NCBI GenBank assembly: GCA_003260075.1
Contig: QLIY01000065.1
Location: forward strand, 217,917-281,916
DNA length: 64,000 nt
DNA from: Phallusia mammillata
Lineage: Eukaryota; Chordata; Ascidiacea; Phlebobranchia; Ascidiidae
Direction: 5' to 3'
Under the pieces are notes generated by a model, which did no database searches, was not told where the DNA came from, and saw nothing but the letters and a program-made list of their open reading frames with translations. Positions 38,001 through 48,630 of this stretch are shown here, in pieces (the first letter of the stretch is position 1; every line of letters starts with the position of its first letter). Position numbers and translations under genes: made by a program.

Positions 38001-38038
38001 ATTCCCGGGTCTTCAGTTTTATCCACATTAGGGTCCAT
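29020..38038 (-). CDS. CFAP92: Cilia and flagella associated protein 92-like (DUF4550)
   Basis: About 23 exons, near 1,200 residues. Start MDPNVDKTEDPGMDDDKKTE at 38038. Exon blocks: 37862-38038, ~37361-37705, ~37190-37350, ~36848-37030, ~36673-36760, ~36497-36605, ~36110-36236, ~35690-35862, ~35110-35233, ~34890-35050, 34132-34313, 33690-33920, ~33160-33330, 32680-32826, 32290-32468, 31848-32000, 31468-31617, 31060-31214, 30660-30922, 30108-30230, 29750-29945, 29373-29572, and a last exon near 29020-29165. Family-like motifs: WDAKEKVSIKARTDRPKAFR, VYCKYSFLNHP then HVYFEDSHVILLG, NPFHSKKKAYDPYGVAKV, VTGFHVIDGNLHLVVLEGL, LYVRDMVPKPCLD and LFPTSEMVISMCREFGVPLT. I assign CFAP92 (KIAA1257) from recall of these conserved blocks; a related axonemal protein is the alternative. 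The last exon in the carried phase gives a short divergent tail. A different frame there starts MSYSTRQQRW and runs 47 residues. Confidence 0.6.
30194..30378. repeat. Direct duplicate around a C run, part exon
   Basis: About 88 bp at 30194-30281 recurs at 30291-30378 after the C run at 30282. The copies include the 5' edge of a CFAP92-like exon. Only the first copy is continuous with the rest of the exon. Confidence 0.8.
33370..33680. repeat. Direct duplicate around a C run (intron)
   Basis: About 145 bp before the C run at 33527 is repeated after it with a few substitutions. It lies just downstream, on the coding strand, of a CFAP92-like exon. Confidence 0.8.
34397..34795. mobile_element. 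Non-autonomous hAT-type element (399 bp) with internal palindromes
   Basis: It is flanked by a perfect 8-bp duplication CAAGATGG (34389-34396 and 34796-34803). The ends TAGTGATGTGCC and GGCCCATCCCTA are imperfect inverted repeats. Subterminal blocks built on GCTCGG and CCGAGC form palindromes on both sides, for example GCTCGGCCGAGC. There is no ORF. It is inserted in a CFAP92-like intron. Confidence 0.85.
35350..35590. repeat. Direct duplicate around a C run (intron)
   Basis: About 115 bp at 35350-35467 recurs at 35477-35590 with two or three substitutions. The C run at about 35468 separates them. Confidence 0.8.
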
Positions 38039-38372
38039 TTTTTTACAACAGTTATTACCTATATCTTTTCATCATCAGAAAACACAAGCATTCCTATAAA
38101 CAGTGAAAAGACATTCACAGTGAGCTAAAAAGCAAATTTGTCTTTCAAACTTATTTACATTGACAATGCCAATTTTTTTGGGAAAAAAATGTACAGTACA
38201 AATCACATAGCGGTAAAATGCAAACATCACATATGCTTGATAAAAGTGTTAATTTGAGTATCTTGCATCAAATCATGCTGTATTGTACAAGTTTTATCCA
38301 GTACATTTTACAAACACCAGAGAAGTCAAGTAAGTGAATTTCAAAACTACTAATCACAAATAAAATAAATAA

Positions 38373-40934
38373 CTATTGTCCACCAGTTGGAATTGATGGC
38401 AAAACTGGTTTGATATTAGCCCCAATTTGATCAGACACGGTTTGGTCCATCCATTCATTCAAGTCCTGATTTAGCCGCGGCCCCATTGGGGTTGTGGTTC
38501 TTGAAGAATCCTTTAGTGAACCTTTCAATGAATCCAATGCATCACTTAAAGCTGTGAGGTCAAGTGGTTGTTCTTTTAGGTCTGTTGGCTTTTTGCTGAC
38601 TTTTGAAGGATTTCCAGATTCTTGGTCAGAAAACCCCCGAGCAGATGAAAGACCAGACAGTCCTGAGCTTGCAATACGAGAAGAGTTTGAACTGTCTGAT
38701 GATTTGCTTTTGGTTTCATCTGAATCCCCATTCAGCACCCTTACTTGCTGTATATGCCCATCACCAACATTTGGGTAAAGTGATGCTGCGAATGACGGGT
38801 CTTGATACAAGGATGCAGCTTGGGCAAGTGGGCTGCCTTCCAACATACCCGGTGCTGTCATGGGAACCAAAGGCCGTTGAAATAATTCATCATAAATGCT
38901 GGGCGAGTAACCCTGAACAGCTTCTTTGGCAGCATTTTGTCTGCGACGAAAAGATGCTTCTTCAACAGGTGTTTTCCGGGATCGAGAGTCAAGTCTTGCT
39001 CTGTTTCTTGCAGATGTTGTGTCATTAAGGCTGTTTCCAGAGTCTGCCTGGTAGGAAGGCCTGGACCATGTCCTTCTCATATTAGCCGACATAACAGTTT
39101 GATGTGTTCCTGTTTCGTCTTTATGCTCAGTTGCCGAAAGCTGGGGTTGAGCAGCCTCACCTTCCCCAGTTAGGTCTGTTGTTCCCAAGTAATCCATTAC
39201 AAGTTGCCGTAGCTGGTCATGTGCCTCAGCCAACTTGTCACTGTTTATGACCATGTCAAAAAATCCAGGGTGCTGTTGGTTTATCTCCTTGTACTTGTCA
39301 CTTTGTTGCTTGGCGATGTAATCCATTTGAGCTTCACTGTATATGCCTCTGTCCAACATTCGAGCATGATGCTCTTTTTCAGACACTGGGAGTATTAGCA
39401 CATACCTTGGTTCAAAGTATGTGTTTTTTAGAGTTCTTATTCCATTGATTTCCATGTGCACAACACATGCCAGACCTTCCTTTGCAACTGCCTCTATGGA
39501 ATCGAGTGTCAAACCATAAAGGGCTCCAGCATGTTTAAAGGTCTGTATAAAACAACCTTGGCGAACAAGAGCTTGAAAGTGCTCTGGTGCAATATAGTGG
39601 TAATCTTTGCCATCTTGTTCACCCGGATATGGGAGTCTGGTAGTGTGTCCAACCCCAAAGCCGAAATAATCTGGAAATTCTTGAGCTAGCCGATGGGCAA
39701 GTTCTCGCTTACCTGATGCTTGTGGGCCAGTTAGAACTAGCATAGGATAAGGCATCTCTATGCTGGGAAGTGTGCTTTCATAAATTTTGCTGGGCTGGAG
39801 AAATCTGTAAACTGTGTGTGTAATGTGATCCAACGCAGCCTGAACTTCTGGAGGCGGATCAAACAAGTTCACAGCTGCCACCTTTTCCTCTACATCTACC
39901 ACTCTACCGTCCAATTCAGTCAACTGCTGCATGGCAAAGATTACAGACTTTCTGTAATCCTCTGTTTCACAAACAGTGTTGCCTTGGAAATTTAAAATTC
40001 TCAAGCTTTGCAAAACTTCAATGTGTCTGACTTCTGATAAATCAGAGAGCAAATTTTCACCAAGGTTTAGGCAGTACAGTTTTTGGTTGCTGGAAAGGCC
40101 TGCAAGGGAAGAATTTTGGTTGCCTTGAAGATTTAGCTCTTGCAACTGAGATAGAGTGTTAAGATTCTGTATCACACCTATTTCATTGTGACCAAGGTTG
40201 AGGTACCTCAACTTTAACCCATCCAAACCATCAATGGAAACAATGTTGTTGTGAGATAAATCTAAATACAACAAAGATTTGCAGTTTTTCAAACCCATGA
40301 TTGTAGAAATTTGGTTGTTTGCCACATTGAGGTCATTTAAATGACCATAAGATGACAAGTCTGGCAAAACAGCAATTCGATTATGCGAAAAATCAGCCTT
40401 TCTCAATCCAAATGGTGGCTTAAAGTCAAGAAGTTTGGTGATTTCATTGTGAGACACATCCAACTCAATCAAAGACCTCATGGCACTTAAACTAGACAAA
40501 TCAGACAAGTTGTTGTATGATAGATTAACTTTCTGCAAATGTACATAAGATTGTAACAGGGATATGTCTTCTAATCCATAACCAGCAAGAGTGACATTAA
40601 GAAAAACCTGCATTGTTCCACATGAAGAAAAACCAGGATTTGACAAGCTATCTGAAACTACATCCTCTGACAGCACAACTAGCTTTCGCAATCCTTGACC
40701 TTCATCTTCTTCTAAAATTGAGGAGTTGTCATCAGGAATGAACAAGGCTTGGCTATCTTGTGTATTGACAGGATGAATGACTTGATTGCTGTTCAAGACA
40801 TTGGACTCACTAAAAGTCAGCATTTGTCCATCAATGCCAAATGTTTGTTCATCTTGTGGTTCTACTACAGGTTCTGCTTCTGGTTGTTTAGCAGGTGTTG
40901 GACTTGGCGTTTTCTTTCCCTTTTTCCCTTTCAT
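38373..40934 (-). CDS. LRGUK: LRGUK: leucine-rich repeat and guanylate kinase domain protein, intronless
   Basis: Single open frame of 853 residues, close to the vertebrate length. The N-terminus is basic (MKGKKGKK). About residues 115-335 hold tandem 22-residue leucine-rich repeats (LNLSYNNL-, LDVSHNEI-, LDLSHNNI-, LNLGHNEI-like units). About residues 398-585 form a guanylate-kinase-like domain with P-loop GPQASGKR and TTRLPYPGEQDGKDYHYI. The C-terminal third is Ser-rich, polar and probably disordered. In vertebrates LRGUK acts in manchette and axoneme formation during sperm-tail growth. Catalysis of GMP phosphorylation is not certain for this family. The gene has no introns here, unlike its neighbours and the vertebrate gene, which suggests an old retrocopy or wholesale intron loss. 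Its stop lies 335 bp upstream of the CFAP92-like start on the same strand. Confidence 0.92.
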   Translation of the reverse strand: MKGKKGKKTPSPTPAKQPEAEPVVEPQDEQTFGIDGQMLTFSESNVLNSNQVIHPVNTQDSQALFIPDDNSSILEEDEGQGLRKLVVLSEDVVSDSLSNPGFSSCGTMQVFLNVTLAGYGLEDISLLQSYVHLQKVNLSYNNLSDLSSLSAMRSLIELDVSHNEITKLLDFKPPFGLRKADFSHNRIAVLPDLSSYGHLNDLNVANNQISTIMGLKNCKSLLYLDLSHNNIVSIDGLDGLKLRYLNLGHNEIGVIQNLNTLSQLQELNLQGNQNSSLAGLSSNQKLYCLNLGENLLSDLSEVRHIEVLQSLRILNFQGNTVCETEDYRKSVIFAMQQLTELDGRVVDVEEKVAAVNLFDPPPEVQAALDHITHTVYRFLQPSKIYESTLPSIEMPYPMLVLTGPQASGKRELAHRLAQEFPDYFGFGVGHTTRLPYPGEQDGKDYHYIAPEHFQALVRQGCFIQTFKHAGALYGLTLDSIEAVAKEGLACVVHMEINGIRTLKNTYFEPRYVLILPVSEKEHHARMLDRGIYSEAQMDYIAKQQSDKYKEINQQHPGFFDMVINSDKLAEAHDQLRQLVMDYLGTTDLTGEGEAAQPQLSATEHKDETGTHQTVMSANMRRTWSRPSYQADSGNSLNDTTSARNRARLDSRSRKTPVEEASFRRRQNAAKEAVQGYSPSIYDELFQRPLVPMTAPGMLEGSPLAQAASLYQDPSFAASLYPNVGDGHIQQVRVLNGDSDETKSKSSDSSNSSRIASSGLSGLSSARGFSDQESGNPSKVSKKPTDLKEQPLDLTALSDALDSLKGSLKDSSRTTTPMGPRLNQDLNEWMDQTVSDQIGANIKPVLPSIPTGGQ

Positions 40935-41544
40935 TTTGCAATTACCAAAATCAGTTTTTCTATGGAAGTAAAAATACCTGTGGTAAATTTGAGCAACGTT
41001 CAGCTGCTGCCAAAAGTTCTATCAAATTAATGTATATTTAATTTCACAAACATCATTAAATTCATCATTAAGACCCTAAAATAAATTAAAAGCAAAACCA
41101 ATTCTATTTCACTGTAACTTTGCCTACAATTTTTTTTATATTTTGGTCACTTTCTTATCACAAAGCTCGCTTAGTTGGTAATGGTATACATTAGCAAATT
41201 TTGCAGAACTTCCAATGCGCTGCCATGACAACCGCACTGTAGCGCTACTTGTGACAATGTCCAGAAAAATATCATAGAAGTGAATACGGTAACAAGGTTT
41301 CATTGCATGTAACAACTAGTAAACTTACTGAATACAAACTACGCTATATATTTATTGACCTGACTACTTTTACAGCTTGGGGTTTCCAAATAATGATATG
41401 AAAGTCAGGCTCAGACAGTTGCAGTGTTAAAACCAACAAACAATTACTCATGGATACGATATGCAGTTTAAATTTCAACCTTCAGTTTGCATTTAAGGCG
41501 AGTGTGTTTTTCTTTGGCTTATTCACACACAAAACGCTTTATCG

Positions 41545-41762
41545 CAGTGGTTCTCAAACTCGGTTTTTGGGGCCGCATGCGGCTCCCAACTACTTATTCT
41601 GCGGCTCGCACCAAAACCTCAGAAAACCACCAAACATTGCTATTTTAGCTTTCAAAGTAATAATCTTCAGTGATTTTCACAAGGTTTTGTTTTTTTGCGG
41701 CTCCCTGCACACTTAAAAAAATACCATTTGGCCCCGACAATAACAAAATTTGAGAACCACTG
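41545..41762. mobile_element. Non-autonomous hAT-type element (218 bp)
   Basis: Perfect ends CAGTGGTTCTCAAA and TTTGAGAACCACTG, with a perfect 8-bp target duplication CTTTATCG at 41537-41544 and 41763-41770. The interior is GC-richer than its flanks and non-coding. The ends share their first 13 bases with the element at 11759-11997, but the interiors differ. Confidence 0.93.
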
Positions 41763-42213
41763 CTTTATCGGATACGAAACAATTAAACGTTTATTTTTCA
41801 TATTTTACTATGTTGTTTCGGGCTGGGTACCAATTTGACTCGAGTGATCTCTTTTGTTTGATTTTCATTCAGGCGAAGTATCAATATTTTGTACAATAAA
41901 GTTATAGCGCAAAACAGTTTGCGAACTTCCCGTACAAAAAACTCAAAACAGACTCTTCTCCCAGCTAAGTTCAAAGTAAACTTTTAGATGACCAGTTATA
42001 TTTGCCTTGCACTTCTCTCACGTTGTGGAAAACAAAGCCACTATTCAAAAGTTTGAAAAACAACTAACAGAACCGAACAAGTCATAACAATTCGGTAACA
42101 CTTTTACTCAACGTTGTGTTGCGCTTTTGACGGATGTGAAGAAACGATCGGCGGATTTGAAATGTGAAATGAACAAACAAATCTACGGCAGTATTCCGGG
42201 CAAATATTGAATA

Positions 42214-42552
42214 TTGCGTTTCTCACATGCTTTTAGACTCAGTGTGATGGTAGTGTTGCACAGAAGGTATTTAAGTGTTGTCACACCTCTGCCACGTGGG
42301 TTGGCGTGGCGTGAAATGGTGCGTTTCGATCTGCTAGAAAGCAATCAAGGTCGGTTACTTACGCGATTGATTAGCGTTCCATCCACAAAGTTAACCGCAG
42401 TCACGTACGAACGGACGGTCATGCAGTTGCTATACGAGAGACAGTTGTGCATGCGACAAGACTATGAAAGAAAGAGAGTGTTTAAGTGGCGATCATTTGC
42501 GGATCTATGCTGTACCAAGGCCCGAAGATTACTTTATTTTAAAGCCAATTAA
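42214..42552 (+). CDS. Hypothetical basic protein, 112 residues
   Basis: A single open frame, rich in Arg, Leu and Tyr and without a membrane segment. Its start (with a second Met 12 codons in: MVVLHRRYLSVVTPLPRG) could pass as a mitochondrial targeting peptide. No family is recognised and no splice signals were needed. It may be a chance ORF in the intergenic spacer. Confidence 0.25.
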   Translation: MRFSHAFRLSVMVVLHRRYLSVVTPLPRGLAWREMVRFDLLESNQGRLLTRLISVPSTKLTAVTYERTVMQLLYERQLCMRQDYERKRVFKWRSFADLCCTKARRLLYFKAN

Positions 42553-43463
42553 AGTCAAATTTACGATTGACAGATAAAAATTAAAAACTTGTGCATATCC
42601 CAGAAGACAAAAAGGTCGATGCAGCAATGTGGAGGTGAAAAGTTCGTTATACGTACATAAATTGTCGCTTTGTACAAAGTTTATTGCATTAGATCCACAT
42701 CTTGTTCGTGATTTGTAATTAGGTTCCTCTTATTCCCCATAGGCCAGTCAGCATGCAGCGAATTTGTAATGGTTTAAACAGTTATTGTGGTACGTCAGTG
42801 TCGACCAGCTGGGCAGCCTGGAACCAATCGATGCCGATGATCGATTCCCTGAATACATGACACGATTATTGTGAACATGTTCGTGTAGATAACTACATTT
42901 TTGATCAATACCTTTCATAACTATCTCGGGGATAACACTTAAAGGTGCTCGTCTACTGTTGAGGTTGATTAGGAAATGTTTTATCCGCTTACGTTTAAAA
43001 AACAATTGCAAACATGAAGGCTTTCGCTGTACATGGCTTAGGTACGCAGTACGTGGCGATAATGTCCGGAAACGGACACCGACAACATTGAGAAAAAACA
43101 ATCGGCGGATGAAACTTTATGCCCCTTCTGGCTGGTCAGACATTCGGCCAAGGGGGAATATAACGTAGGCGCGGTAGAAGAACTTGCTTAAAGTTTTATT
43201 ATTTCCGCAGGACGTGCTTTCGATCGTGTACACAGAATCGTTGAAATCTGTTTAGCATTGCCACTGCAAAAAAAACAAAGCGCCGACTTTGTATTAGTTT
43301 GTTTGTGCTCATGGACTTTTCGGCGAAACTTTTGTAACCTGACGACCTATACGTCCTAAACTGCTTCCTCAGTGTTTGGCGAAGGAGACCAGACGGTTAC
43401 TTTAAGCATCTGCAGGCTTTTGCCACCCTGTTGATCGTGAACGAGTAAAGCACGCAAGCAAGC

Positions 43464-46400
43464 ATGGACGTTGAAACAACTCTTTATATTTGTTTGGAGG
43501 TGTTGATTGCCCTATTGTCAGTAGTTGGAAATACCTTAGTTTGTTATGTGGTCATGCAAAGCACTGCGCTACGTAAAAAGGTAAATATATGATTGTATTG
43601 TTTGGATAGAAATTGGATTAAGAAGTGGTGCACCTTTCTGTTACGAAATTGCTTACCACCACACTATATTGCGTCTAATCATTTTATTTTTGTTTTATTC
43701 GTTTGTCTTTACCTGTTGACAAGTGACGTAGGTTAATCGCATTCATATGCTTTACTGTTTTGTATGCTGTTGGGCAATCGAAATTAACATGTCTGTTTTT
43801 TATGTAGGTAATGTACATGTTTGTTACTTCCCTGGCGATAGCTGACATATGCGTCGGCCTTTTTGCAATCCCTTTCTCAATTCTCACCAAACTCGGCCTC
43901 CCACACTCCTCGCCTCACACTTGTATTGCAATGCTTTCCTTTATTATGGTGCCAACCCAAATTTCGATCTTCAACATGATGGCAATTGCCATTGAAAGGT
44001 TTGTGAATAACAAGCGGCCTATACGGCGTCAAATTAACTATTGCACATGTTTTTGTACAGATACTTGGCAATTCGTCACGCCAGAATTCACTACACAAAG
44101 TTGACTTTAAACCGAAGTCTGTATGTGATTGCAGTCACATGGATGTTGTCAGTTTTTATGGGAATGTTACCACTTCTGGGGTGGAATAATATAAATTCCA
44201 ATGAAAACCGATACGTGAATGGTAAGACTTATGTAAGCAGTACAGCTATTGGAAAATGTAGAGAAACTTTGATAAGTTTGGCGCCATTAAAATCACTGCT
44301 GTCAACGTTTGGGTTGGCCTATTTGCAGACTGAATTCACAAATGTTTGTTGTGCTTTCTGACAAGATCAGATGTAAATTCCCAATGTGCTGTATTATTGG
44401 CACAATAAAGCAATGTTGAATCATACCATCTGCTGCCATTAGGTTTACCGGGACTAATTTGACGTCGACGTTGTCCACAACGCATAATTAAGCAAACTGC
44501 TAATAGCTTTATCCGCACCATGAAAGCAATTGTGCTTAGGTACAACCACTGACCACACTTGGACGACCGTTACCACATTTGAGTCGACGTGGATTGAAGA
44601 ATTCAAACTTTGTGAATTTATGAAAGTAAGTGAGGCTAAAACAACACGACAAACGTGCAACATAATTTGTATCATTAAGAATAAAATTCAAATCTTAATT
44701 TATAGGACAACATTTAAGTTTTGTGACCACAGAATTATAGGCAATGATTATTTGCAAAAAATCCAAAAGTCGTAAAATACACTGCTTTGAGAGAAACGTG
44801 ACACACGTATCACTAAAAAATCTTTACGAGGGCAAATGTCAAAGCCCTGCAGAATACCCAAATTCGTGGGGTGTATGGTACATGTTCACAGTATTTTCTA
44901 CATGCAAATTGTACGGTTCGACAAAAGTGTTTAAAAAAGTTTTTAATAATTTACATCTTTGTTTGTTCGTCTACAATATCTTTTTAGTAAGAAAACACTG
45001 TTTATAATTACTTCAAATGCTAAAATAACGGTGCACATCATTCGTGTCAACAGAGAATGTAATTCTTTTGTTATAAAATCGTCACAACGTGCACAGAAAA
45101 CACCCAGGCGGAAGTAAAGGTCATTCTGATACGCCGGGATTTAAACTTCTAAATTTAAATCGAAGCTTGACCTGATAGATAAAGTCGGATTGTGATAACC
45201 ACAGGCGGTTGTGGTTTAGGATGACTGCATTAAAAAATCGAACCGTCCCTGTGTTTTGTCATTTGACACCAATCGATTCCAGGTGCTTGAATTTCCTCTG
45301 CTGTTTGCAGGTGATGGATTTCGACTACATGTTTTTTAATTTCGTCGTGTGCGTGCTTCCCCCTCTTCTTACCTCAGCTGTGCTCTACTCAATCATTTTC
45401 TTCAGTTTTCTACAAGCAACCAAGACCAAATTCACAACAGAAGTCCGAAGTCCAATTTATGCAACCGGGATGAACGGCAGGGAAACCCACGCTGACTCAA
45501 CTCCAGTTTCATCACCGCCCTTTAGGAAGTAAGAGGTTTCGTGAAGCTTTTTCGCACGTCAATTAACCAATACCCGACAATAGATGGTACATAAAATTTA
45601 TTCGCAGGGTGTTTCTCTTACGTAGACTCATTCAATAATGCTTAGGGAAAATGATTAGGCGTTGAATTCGCGATTGGTAAATATAGAAAATAAGCAGGAA
45701 GCGAACGTTGGGAAATTTTGTAGAATTTCATCGCACGTCAAGCAACCAATCCCTGTCAAAAAATGATTCATAAGTTTTTTTGTTGCGGTGCTGACACACT
45801 CGGGACGTGTTCTTCCTATACGTAGAGTACTGCGTAGTAATGCACCAGGAGAATGAAAACGTGCCGAGGGACGTTTCTGGGCTAGTCTTTGGGAGAAAAT
45901 TGGTTTCATTTTCATTCACAAAAGACGCTTTCGTAACAAAAACGGGAGATTAATATGTTTCACCGAATGAAAAATGAAACAACCGGATGCAGACCGCCAA
46001 ACTAGTCCAAAGTCAGTGGAAAGTGGATATTAATTAACTTAACGCTTTAAATTTTAATGAAGCAATGTTACGCCAGTCGTGTAAGGGCGTCACGTCCACA
46101 CAACCTAACTTAGTTATTTCGTGGTATTGGCTTGACCCTCACCACTCAGCAGCCTTTAAAGCTCATTATTTAAGAACCGCTAAGGCCCACGGCACTAAAA
46201 TGAAACTGAGCGTAAATATTGCTTGCAGATGCTACTGATTGGCTATTCTTCCTTTCTACACTTTATTGTCCAATTTGTGAGGTTTAAATCGATCCATCCG
46301 AGGTCATAAACAATGGTTGATTGCACCAGTTTAATTCACAGCATTGGTAACTAACTTTTTTGTACAGTGGATTCTACAGCGGGACAGGGTTTACCTCAAA

Positions 46401-48630
46401 CATAGCCGAAACGGAGCAAATACCCAAATTGCCAGAGTCAGGACACGAACAACTACAGGTACAATATGCATTTTTATGTGTATTTATTTTTGCCACAGCG
46501 TTAACTTTTTGTGCATTTTTAGTCTACAAATGGAACAAACATAACCCAGAAAAATGCCACACGTGAAAATCGTGTAACAGCCAGAAACTCCAGGGACGAA
46601 TTAAACAATATTACAAAACCAATATGTCTGGCAAATATACGCGTTGAAGGTAAGTTTACATAACACAAAAATATTTGATGTGGTTATGGCGTACATTTGC
46701 AAAAGTACACCACATACAAACAAATATTCAGTAGCCAGGAATAGATCATGTTATATAACAGTTTTATACCTGTACATCCTTTTTACAACCCCACATTTAG
46801 TAAATTTTGCGAGTACAGGGCCACTGCTGTTAAAAGATGAAGTTTATTCGATATTCCAAACTACAAAAACACCAAAGCACAAAAAAATTCACAGTTTATT
46901 TGCATGCGGTTGCATCAAACTTTCGGTTACTAAACTTTAGCAAGATCATCAAACGCTCCGCAATGGATCGATCATAATCGATAGCACCAGCTTTAAAAGT
47001 GACCTTGTTATCTATAGCTGCTTTGTTTACTATGCTTTTACTGTTATCAAGTCTATTAGCATGCATGGGATTTATGCCTAGCAAATTTACTTGAAACGTC
47101 AATTACAGACAACGTTTCCAATTACTTACAACTTCTTGAATATTTGTTTCATTACATCGTTTTTATATATGCATTTTTAACTTTCATTTTTTTGCAGTTG
47201 AGTCGCCTAGCAGCTCTGCACCTACAATGCAAACCTACGATGTGCGGCGAAACCAATCATTCACCAGTCTACAAAGCAGCAAAAGAAGTATGTCAGTTGA
47301 CACAAACACAGAAGGTAAATAAACTTTCCCTTTCGTTCAGCTGGAAAATATACACAAATCATCCGACGTTTCGACGTCCTATAAGCGGTGTCTTCATCAG
47401 GGTGATTTACTAAAAGGAAATATGACTTGAACAAACCTAGTTTAAACAGTTGTATGAGCAATACATACACGCATACATACACAAAGTATCAAATTCGATA
47501 CAATAAATTATTTATAAGCAGTCTGTCTTGAAATTGTGGCTCGTGGTGGATTCAAAGACCTACACCTGTCAGCAATGCTTTCTACAAAGCCCAGCAATAA
47601 ATCACATCTATGATGTAGGTTTTTATTTCACACATATATGTGTGAATAAGATTATCCTTGGAGCCTACATAACGAAATTGTCTGTCCATGTTAAAACGTA
47701 AATACATACTTTATGTGTTTTCAGTTGACACTCGTTTGCTGAAAGTGCGTTTGGAAAAACTGGAAAAACAAATCAATGACCCAGACAGCTCTGTGGTCAG
47801 GTCTGTACATTAAAATAATATTTGTTTTTTTAATAACGGAATTTGTTTAAATAGGGCGGGGTTGTACTCAAAAACGTTTTATTTTTGTCAGAGAGTCACT
47901 GGAGAATGGAAAGACACAAACAAGTGGCTACAACTCCGCAAACTCAAGCGCTTCGGTAAAAAAATAATCTTTTGGACCCAATTAGCATAATATTAGCTCA
48001 TAGACTGTTAGTTTTGGTTATTTGTCATTTTTGTGCAATTATTAATCTTACACCCCTGTTATTTTAGTCTATTTTTCAAATAATGCGTTTGTAGAGTTCG
48101 CAAATGAGATCAAGATCAGAAACCGATTGTAGTGAAAGAACCAAACGCCGCCATAGGGAGCAAAGACAGAAAAAGCGGAAAAGAGAATTTAAAGCGGCCG
48201 CCGTTCTTTGTCTCATCGTGCTCTGCTTCGCCATCTGCTGGATGCCCATCCATATGCTTAATACCATTCACAGGTAAAATACGAAGAAAACGAAATATTT
48301 TTGGACATTGTAGAAAGTAAGAGAAAAACCTAAAACCTACTTACATAAAATTATATTCAAAATATGAACAAACAACTTTTGTCTAAAATGATTATATTTC
48401 AATTTAAATATGTGTTGACGACAAACCAAAACTGGTATTTTTTTACAATTTGCAGATTTGATTTAGAGGGAAGTATAAAAGTTCCAGCTGCCTTGTACAG
48501 TGTCGCAATTCTTCTTTCTCATGCCAACAGCTGCGTCAACTTCTTTTTGTACTCTTGGCGTCTGCGAGCTTTTCGCGAGCAACTAAAAAGACTTGTATTG
48601 GACCGATGCTTCACCCGCAGACTAATGTGA
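43464..48630 (+). CDS. Adenosine-receptor-like class A GPCR, 12 exons
   Basis: Exons: 43464-43580, 43808-43998, 44061-44221, 44540-44625, 45311-45528, 46368-46458, 46523-46649, 47198-47314, 47726-47800, 47892-47955, 48095-48273, 48456-48630. All junctions are GT-AG and in phase. TM1 is VVGNTLVCYVVM, TM2 LAIADICVGLFAIPF, TM3 ends AIERYLAI (ERY for DRY). ECL2 has LCEFMKV, with the disulphide Cys and the pocket Phe, but Met in place of the adenosine-receptor Glu. TM5 is FFNFVVCVLPPLL, TM6 FAICWMPIHMLN (toggle Trp, pocket His and Asn kept), TM7 LLSHANSCVNFFLY (pocket Ser and His kept). This is closest to vertebrate ADORA receptors, so adenosine is the likely ligand. Two oddities: NPxxY is NFFLY, and the third intracellular loop is about 200 residues, spread over seven exons (the end of exon 5 to the start of exon 11), Ser/Thr-rich with a short charged heptad-like stretch (LLKVRLEKLEKQ). 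Adenosine receptors normally have a short loop here. Confidence 0.85.
47356..47408 (-). ncRNA. Hammerhead-ribozyme-like motif, minimal stem III
   Basis: On the minus strand the order is AAATCACC, CTGATGA, a 21-nt stem-loop, GAAAC, GTC, GGATGATTT. CTGATGA and GAAA are the two invariant core blocks. GTC supplies the cleavage site (after position 47365). AAATCACC pairs with GG(A)TGATTT to close stem I with one bulged A. Stem II can pair as GAC/GTC plus CC/GG around GCTTATA with a small internal loop. An almost absent stem III is typical of hammerheads in Penelope-like retroelements and retrozymes. It lies in the GPCR intron after exon 8, antisense to it. No reverse transcriptase was seen nearby. 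Confidence 0.6.

Larger units (their letters stand above)
40935..43463. other. Intergenic region between divergent LRGUK and the GPCR
   Basis: A 2.5 kb spacer shared by two divergently transcribed genes. It holds a hAT-type element (41545-41762) and one 112-codon ORF (42214-42552). Otherwise no exon or regulatory motif was recognised. Confidence 0.6.

Noticed and set aside
42748..43168. Overlapping 117- and 69-codon ORFs on both strands
   Set aside because: No motif, no splice support and biased basic composition; likely chance.
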